Part shown: positions 6,716 through 10,135 of the stretch, piece by piece
Position numbering within the stretch: the stretch's first letter is position 1
How the letters are laid out: each line of letters opens with the position of its first letter
Source of the DNA: Anaerolineae bacterium
GTDB taxonomy: Bacteria > Chloroflexota > Anaerolineae > DUEN01
Length of the DNA: 10,135 nucleotides
Reading direction: 5' to 3'
NCBI GenBank assembly: GCA_021159845.1
Contig: JAGHDS010000051.1
Span: 1 to 10,135 of the forward strand
Made by a program: the position numbers and the translations under genes
The notes under the pieces: model-generated
Seen by the model: only the letters and a program-made list of their open reading frames with translations
Database searches by the model: none
What the model was told of the DNA's origin: nothing

Positions 6716-7189
6716 TCAGGAGCGCCGGAGCGTGGCGATCAAGCGCCGCGGATGTTGCAACAGCGCTAAGCCATCCACCGGGCTTGTCACGACCACGTCG
6801 GCCTCTAACAGGGTTTGCAAAGCCGCCCCCTCCCTACCTAGAACGGCAATCGAGAGAGCTGCCTCAGCCAGCATTCCCACGTCGTTGGCCCCATTGCCCA
6901 TAGCGACGACTCGGTTCGAGCCCAGCTCGTGCACGAGATCCCGCTTTTGCATCACCTGATCGCCAGGAGGTAGACGATGCAGGGTAACGCCGAGCTCGTG
7001 TGCTACGGTCTCAGCCGTGCCGTGCGTGTCAGCGGTCAACAACAGAAGGTTAAGTCGCAGGCGAAGCGCGTTCAAGGCTTCAGCAACACCCGGCAGCGGG
7101 GTGCCATCTACTGCCAGCGTCCCATTTAAGTCCATAACCAGGTGCTCCAGCCGAAGCACCGGCCCTCCTGGAATGGTGATCCTCAGCAT
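6716..7189 (-). CDS. HAD-family protein, soluble P-type-ATPase type
   Basis: The 157-residue protein is a cap-less HAD domain. Motif I is D20-L-N22-G-T24-L, motif II T52 in LLTADTHG, the motif III lysine is probably K82, and motif IV is G98-N-G-A-N-D103. This layout resembles the catalytic domain of P-type ATPases and the stand-alone family often annotated as soluble P-type ATPase. The usual second aspartate of DxD phosphatases is Asn here, so ordinary phosphatase turnover may be weak; D20 could still form a phospho-aspartate. The substrate is unknown. The start has GGGGAGG upstream. The gene follows the TIM-barrel gene by 36 bases and is probably co-transcribed with it. Confidence 0.88.
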   Translation of the reverse strand: MLRITIPGGPVLRLEHLVMDLNGTLAVDGTPLPGVAEALNALRLRLNLLLLTADTHGTAETVAHELGVTLHRLPPGDQVMQKRDLVHELGSNRVVAMGNGANDVGMLAEAALSIAVLGREGAALQTLLEADVVVTSPVDGLALLQHPRRLIATLRRS

Positions 7190-7225
7190 GTTACAGTGAG
7201 CCTCCCCAGCGTTAATGTGTTCGTG

Positions 7226-8074
7226 TTATCGCAGGGCAGGCCCAAAGGCCTCCCTCAGCATATGCAAGCTTCGTGGAATGCCCTCGTCCGGGTGAGCCTT
7301 CCCCTCGAACTCTAGTGAGATGTAGCCGTGGAATCCCACGCTCTCCAGCAGCTCGCGCACCTGCCGGTAGTTGATGTCGAGCGTGTAGTAGATGCCTCCG
7401 CCAACGTAGGTCTTGGCATGGACCATGATGGCATAAGGGGCCAGGGCTGCTCGCTGGGCTTCCGCGTCGGAGAGGAAGTTCCCCGTATCCAGAATGGCGC
7501 GCAGCCAGGGGGATCCAACGCCCTCAATGATGCGACGGGTGCCCTCGGCATCGCCGGTGAATCCCCAATGGTTTTCCAGACCAAGGATGATGCCGCGCTG
7601 CTCCGCGTAGTAGGTGCATATTTTGAAGGACTCGATGACCCACTCCAAGGCTTCCTCGTCTGTGTATCCCTCGAGAGGCGGCTCTTTCCCCTCAGCAGCC
7701 ATGTAGTCATCGAACTTGGGGATGGTTCCCCAACGTCCCCCGAAAACGCGTACCACACTCGCTCCCAGGTAGGAAGCCACATCGATCCATTTGGTGACGA
7801 TGTCCATCTGGCGCCGTCGCTCCGCCGGATCCGGGTTCACGAAATTATGATGGGCCGATACGGCGCATATCTCGACCCCATTTTTGACCGCAGCGTACTT
7901 GAGCTCGTTAAGATAGGCACGGTCTGCGGATTCGAATTGTACGCCCAGGAGTTCGATGCCGGAAACCCCATAGTCGGCCGCCGCCTGGATCATCTTTGTG
8001 AATGGAGGACATTCTGGCCCTTCGATCTGGGTGCCAAAGCGGTTGAACGAGTAGCTGGAGATAGCGAGCTTCAT
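7226..8074 (-). CDS. Xylose isomerase-like TIM-barrel sugar isomerase/epimerase
   Basis: The 282-residue protein belongs to the sugar phosphate isomerase/epimerase (AP endonuclease 2-like) group. It opens with MKLAISSYSFNRFG and shows the metal-binding set E167 (in LGLENHWG), D196 (in ILDTGN), H219 (in MVHAKT) and E255 (in ISLEFEGK), as expected for a divalent-metal keto-aldose isomerase or epimerase such as hydroxypyruvate isomerase or L-ribulose-5-phosphate 3-epimerase. H75-H76-N77 lies at the third barrel strand. The exact sugar cannot be told. The start has AAGGAGG 8 bases before the ATG. The small HAD protein follows in the same direction, so the two may share a sugar or sugar-phosphate pathway. 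Confidence 0.92.
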   Translation of the reverse strand: MKLAISSYSFNRFGTQIEGPECPPFTKMIQAAADYGVSGIELLGVQFESADRAYLNELKYAAVKNGVEICAVSAHHNFVNPDPAERRRQMDIVTKWIDVASYLGASVVRVFGGRWGTIPKFDDYMAAEGKEPPLEGYTDEEALEWVIESFKICTYYAEQRGIILGLENHWGFTGDAEGTRRIIEGVGSPWLRAILDTGNFLSDAEAQRAALAPYAIMVHAKTYVGGGIYYTLDINYRQVRELLESVGFHGYISLEFEGKAHPDEGIPRSLHMLREAFGPALR

Positions 8075-8101
8075 CGGTCTGCCTCCTTAGATCTTTGCTG
8101 A

Positions 8102-8134
8102 GCGCGGCTTGCGCTCGATGCCGCGCCGCGGCTT
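8102..8134 (-). promoter_or_regulatory. GC-rich leader element with two alternative stems
   Basis: In the leader of the TIM-barrel gene, the minus-strand GCGCGGC (8120-8126) can pair with GCCGCGC (8102-8108) over 7 bp or with the adjacent upstream GCCGC (8128-8132) in a small hairpin. The word AAGCCGCG occurs twice (8134-8127 and 8110-8103). The stems exclude each other, but such short GC pairing can be chance in GC-rich DNA. No clear -10/-35 pair was found for this gene. Confidence 0.25.
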
Positions 8135-8159
8135 GGTCACAATCTGCATTTCACCAACG

Positions 8160-8192
8160 AGGAGCCGGGAATCTCAAAGATCCCCGGCTCCT
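8160..8192 (-). terminator. Palindromic terminator-like hairpin after the rhomboid gene
   Basis: AGGAGCCGGG (8160-8169) and CCCGGCTCCT (8183-8192) pair over 10 bp. Inside, after an A/C mismatch, ATCT and AGAT pair around CAA. On the minus strand it lies 49 bases after the rhomboid stop and is followed by CGTTGG; a strong T-tract is absent. It probably separates the protease operon from the TIM-barrel/HAD operon. Confidence 0.65.
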
Positions 8193-8241
8193 GCTGTGGC
8201 TTTCAACTGAAATGGAATGGGAACGGCACTTAATGCTGCAC

Positions 8242-8946
8242 TCAGCGATAGTAGTAGATGTAGGGTGACCACGGCGGGCGTCGACGCCAGCGCGGTCGGA
8301 TCGCAGGGCCTATAATCATACCAAACAGGAACCCACCAACGTGGGCCCACCAAGCTACGCCCCCAGTGAAGGCTGCCCGTCCCACGGCCAGTGTCAGCAA
8401 GCCGTTGAAGAACTGGCTGACGAACCAGAATCCCAGGACGAGGACGGCAGGGATGGCAAAGACCTCGAACCAAAAGAAGAGGGGAATTCCCACCAGGACC
8501 TGGGCCGCGGGGAAGAATACGAGGTAGGCCCCTAACACTGCCGCCACAGCTCCACTGGCCCCAATCCCCGGCACGTTGCTCCCCGCCGAGAGCAACGCTT
8601 GAAGCACACCCGCTGCGATGCCTCCGAACAGATAGAAAAGCAGATAGCGAATCGAACCCAACTGATCCTCTACATTATCACCGAATATCCACAAATACAC
8701 CATGTTGCCGATCAGGTGCCACCAGCCTCCGTGCAAGAACATGCTGGTCACCAGCGTGATTAACACGATCGGGTGTTGTGGCCAGCGCGCCAGCCGGGCT
8801 GGGACCGCCCCCCATTGATAGATGAAGTGTTGCAGCCGGGGGCCCTGGACCAACTCGACGAGGAAAACCAGGACGTTCAGGCCGATCAGCAGATAGGTGA
8901 CTGTGGGGACGTGTCGCCTAGGTGTATTATCGCCTAGCGGGATCAT
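8242..8946 (-). CDS. Rhomboid-family intramembrane serine protease
   Basis: A 234-residue six-helix rhomboid that cuts membrane proteins within or near the bilayer. The usual elements are present: the loop and second helix HGGWWHLIGNM (72-82, with H77 and N81 lining the oxyanion site), nucleophile S131 in GASGA, and catalytic H202 in AHVGGFLFG. Short N-terminal MIPLGDN and a basic, aromatic C-terminal tail (RPRWRRRPPWSP) complete it; this form, with MIPL.D at the start, is common in bacteria. S131 to H202 is 71 residues, a little longer than in GlpG, due to a longer loop. The start overlaps the stop of the upstream protease as ATGA, so translation is probably coupled. The natural substrate is unknown. 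Confidence 0.95.
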   Translation of the reverse strand: MIPLGDNTPRRHVPTVTYLLIGLNVLVFLVELVQGPRLQHFIYQWGAVPARLARWPQHPIVLITLVTSMFLHGGWWHLIGNMVYLWIFGDNVEDQLGSIRYLLFYLFGGIAAGVLQALLSAGSNVPGIGASGAVAAVLGAYLVFFPAAQVLVGIPLFFWFEVFAIPAVLVLGFWFVSQFFNGLLTLAVGRAAFTGGVAWWAHVGGFLFGMIIGPAIRPRWRRRPPWSPYIYYYR

Positions 8947-9797
8947 GAGCCGCCTCCGTGGCGATTGGCATCCCCGTTGTCACGACGTTCGTAGGGGAGA
9001 GGTATGTATTGGACTGAAGGGCGGCGTTGTGTCGGCTGGGGATACAAGTCCATGAGTGTGTATACCTCGTCCAGCATGTCCGAGCTAACCGGCAGCCCCA
9101 TGTCCCTGGCCTCGTCACACGTTATAGGGTAGTCATGCGTCCATGTCCCCGTACTGAGCAGGTCTGCGATCTCCTTGGCCTTGGCTTCGTCCATCCCCTT
9201 CGCCGTCAGTATCTCCTGAACTGTGGTATGAACTTGCCGCAACGCCTTCTGGGCGAGGTCTGCCATGATCAGGGTTTGATCGTCGATCTTGTTGGGATCC
9301 TTCATCTCAAGAACTCGAACGATCGATGCCGCTGCTGCCTGGCCTAGCTGGGGGTCTACCGGGCCCAGGACAGCGTTCTCATCCATGATGATCTCATCCG
9401 CGGCCAGGGCAATCAGTGTGCCACCTGACATCGCATAATGGGGAACGAAGACAGTCACCTTCCCTTTGTGACGTACCAGCGCGTGGGCGATCTGTTCCGC
9501 TGCTAACACCAACCCACCTGGGGTATGCAAGATCAGGTCGATCGGCATATCATCAGGGGTTAGCCGGATTGCCCTCAGGATCTGCTCGCTGTCCTCGATG
9601 TTAATGTAGCGGGAGACCGGGAATCCGAGCAAGGTCATCGTCTCCTGTCGATGCAGCATCGTGATCACCCGCGAGCCGCGTTTTTTCTCAATGGAACGGA
9701 TGACCCGCTGCCGCATCGCTTCTACGTATCGCTGTCGCAACACCGGCTGCAGGCTCGAGAGGATAATAAAGATCCAGAGGACATCAAGAAAGCTCAT
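8943..9797 (-). CDS. SDH-type (ClpP/SppA-fold) membrane-anchored serine protease
   Basis: The 284-residue protein begins with a membrane anchor (MSFLDVLWIFIILSSLQPVL), a basic linker, then a ClpP-fold domain of the serine dehydrogenase proteinase family. HTPGG (91-95) matches the oxyanion region, S124 in YAMSGGT is the likely nucleophile, and DENAVLGPVDPQLG (139-152) is the family's conserved turn. K166 or K170, 42-46 residues after S124, could be the general base as in SppA-like Ser/Lys pairs. It presumably clips membrane or membrane-near proteins. Start: the ATG at 9797 is 7 bases after GGAGGT; an upstream in-frame ATG at 9839 has no such site. The proline-rich C-terminus ends inside the rhomboid start (ATGA). 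Confidence 0.9.
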   Translation of the reverse strand: MSFLDVLWIFIILSSLQPVLRQRYVEAMRQRVIRSIEKKRGSRVITMLHRQETMTLLGFPVSRYINIEDSEQILRAIRLTPDDMPIDLILHTPGGLVLAAEQIAHALVRHKGKVTVFVPHYAMSGGTLIALAADEIIMDENAVLGPVDPQLGQAAAASIVRVLEMKDPNKIDDQTLIMADLAQKALRQVHTTVQEILTAKGMDEAKAKEIADLLSTGTWTHDYPITCDEARDMGLPVSSDMLDEVYTLMDLYPQPTQRRPSVQYIPLPYERRDNGDANRHGGGS

Positions 9798-9894
9798 AGG
9801 TAGACCTCCCGCATCTGTGATGTAATCGTTGATTCTCAACGGATCGTGTTTAGCCGAAACAGTGCCAAGGAAGGAGGAGAGATCAGAGATGCTT
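9798..9894 (-). other. Leader of the protease-rhomboid operon with small hairpin
   Basis: In the leader, CGTTGA-GAA-TCAACG (9841-9827 on the minus strand) forms a perfect 6-bp hairpin about 30 bases before the start ATG, just upstream of the GGAGGT ribosome site. Its function is unknown; it could shield or position the ribosome site. Confidence 0.4.
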
Positions 9895-9919
9895 ATCGTT
9901 ATTCTACCAGTTTAACGAT
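9895..9919. promoter_or_regulatory. Inverted-repeat operator candidate over the protease promoter
   Basis: ATCGTTA (9895-9901) and TAACGAT (9913-9919) are a perfect 7-bp inverted repeat with an 11-base gap. One arm touches the -10 box and the other lies between -10 and -35. Such a placement suits a dimeric repressor, but no regulator gene is in the window. Confidence 0.4.
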
Positions 9920-9929
9920 GGTCGCGCAA
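9901..9929 (-). promoter_or_regulatory. Promoter candidate of the SDH protease-rhomboid operon
   Basis: On the minus strand TTGCGC (9924-9929) and TAGAAT (9901-9906, 5 of 6 to consensus) are 17 bases apart. This predicts a leader of about 100 bases before the ATG at 9797. Confidence 0.5.
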
Positions 9930-9949
9930 CCCTTTTGTATGCGGTAACT

Positions 9950-10135
9950 GCTTCGAAAATAGAGTCGGTGAACGCCGATGACGCAGAAGGAGCCGATCTA
10001 TGCAGATGAAAGGGCAAAATCTGGATGATCCGTGAGGGTCTGTGTGCATCAACGTCATCTGCGTTCTTATGCTCATCGGTATCGACCATCCATTTTCATC
10101 GTTATGCGGTGTGCCACCGCTCATGGGGACTGTTC
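9950..10135. repeat. Probable interspersed repeat made of CGCAGATGA-like words
   Basis: The stretch repeats related words on both strands: GATGACGCAGA (9977-9987), TGCAGATGA (10001-10009), GGATGATCCGTG (10023-10034) and the reverse form TCATCTGCGTT (10055-10065). Minus-strand frames read TDEH, DVDAHR and MHTDPHG, phrases I recall from a widespread family of intergenic repeats in several bacterial phyla; the recollection needs a database search. No real protein, RNA gene or clear boundary is seen, and the window ends within it. Confidence 0.4.

Noticed and set aside
7328..8101. 257-codon plus-strand frame opposite the TIM-barrel gene
   Set aside because: It is the antisense shadow of a gene with all metal ligands in place; no ribosome site or homology was seen.
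1..10135. CRISPR array, tRNA, rRNA, prophage or toxin-antitoxin modules
   Set aside because: I found no evenly spaced repeats, cloverleaf, integrase, small toxin pairs or phage genes anywhere in the window.

Overview
The window is GC-rich bacterial chromosomal DNA with compact operons, good Shine-Dalgarno sites and mostly housekeeping or metabolic genes. Phage, conjugative or CRISPR genes are absent. The protein styles, the long interspersed-repeat hairpins without U-tracts, and the mix of a solo tatA, an SDH-type membrane protease and an AnmK-type recycling gene would fit a Chloroflexota (Anaerolineae- or Thermomicrobia-like) genome. That placement is an inference from general appearance; no rRNA or marker gene is present to prove it.

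Layout. 1-570 is non-coding: copy A of a diverged interspersed repeat that begins with a perfect 13-bp-stem hairpin, then a spacer with an attenuator-like hairpin just before the first gene. 571-3412 (+) is a tight three-gene operon: a serine beta-lactamase-fold hydrolase that resembles muropeptide amidases, a GNAT acetyltransferase interrupted by an in-frame TAG, and anmK (anhydro-MurNAc kinase). Together they suggest cytoplasmic cell-wall sugar salvage. 3636-4535 (+) is an EamA/DMT transporter with a TTG start. It converges, with a 4-base gap, on 4540-5919 (-), a polytopic GT-C-like membrane protein that appears to be transcribed leaderless.

5920-6456 is non-coding: a long hairpin, copy B of the repeat in inverted orientation to copy A, and the tatA promoter. 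6457-6648 (+) is tatA, closed by a long palindromic terminator shared with the convergent minus-strand genes. These are, in transcription order, a xylose-isomerase-like TIM-barrel protein (8074-7226) and a small HAD protein of the soluble P-type-ATPase type (7189-6716). Upstream of them, separated by another palindromic hairpin, is a translationally coupled pair: an SDH/ClpP-fold membrane-anchored protease (9797-8943) and a rhomboid intramembrane protease (8946-8242). Their probable promoter overlaps an inverted-repeat operator candidate at 9895-9919. 9950-10135 looks like another interspersed repeat.

The observations most worth following are the amber codon inside the GNAT gene with a perfectly preserved downstream tail, the SDH-protease/rhomboid coupled operon with its operator-like promoter, and a recurring hairpin design (long perfect stem, one mismatch, 4-bp inner stem, tiny loop) seen three times between genes. 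I found no wholly new multi-gene system.
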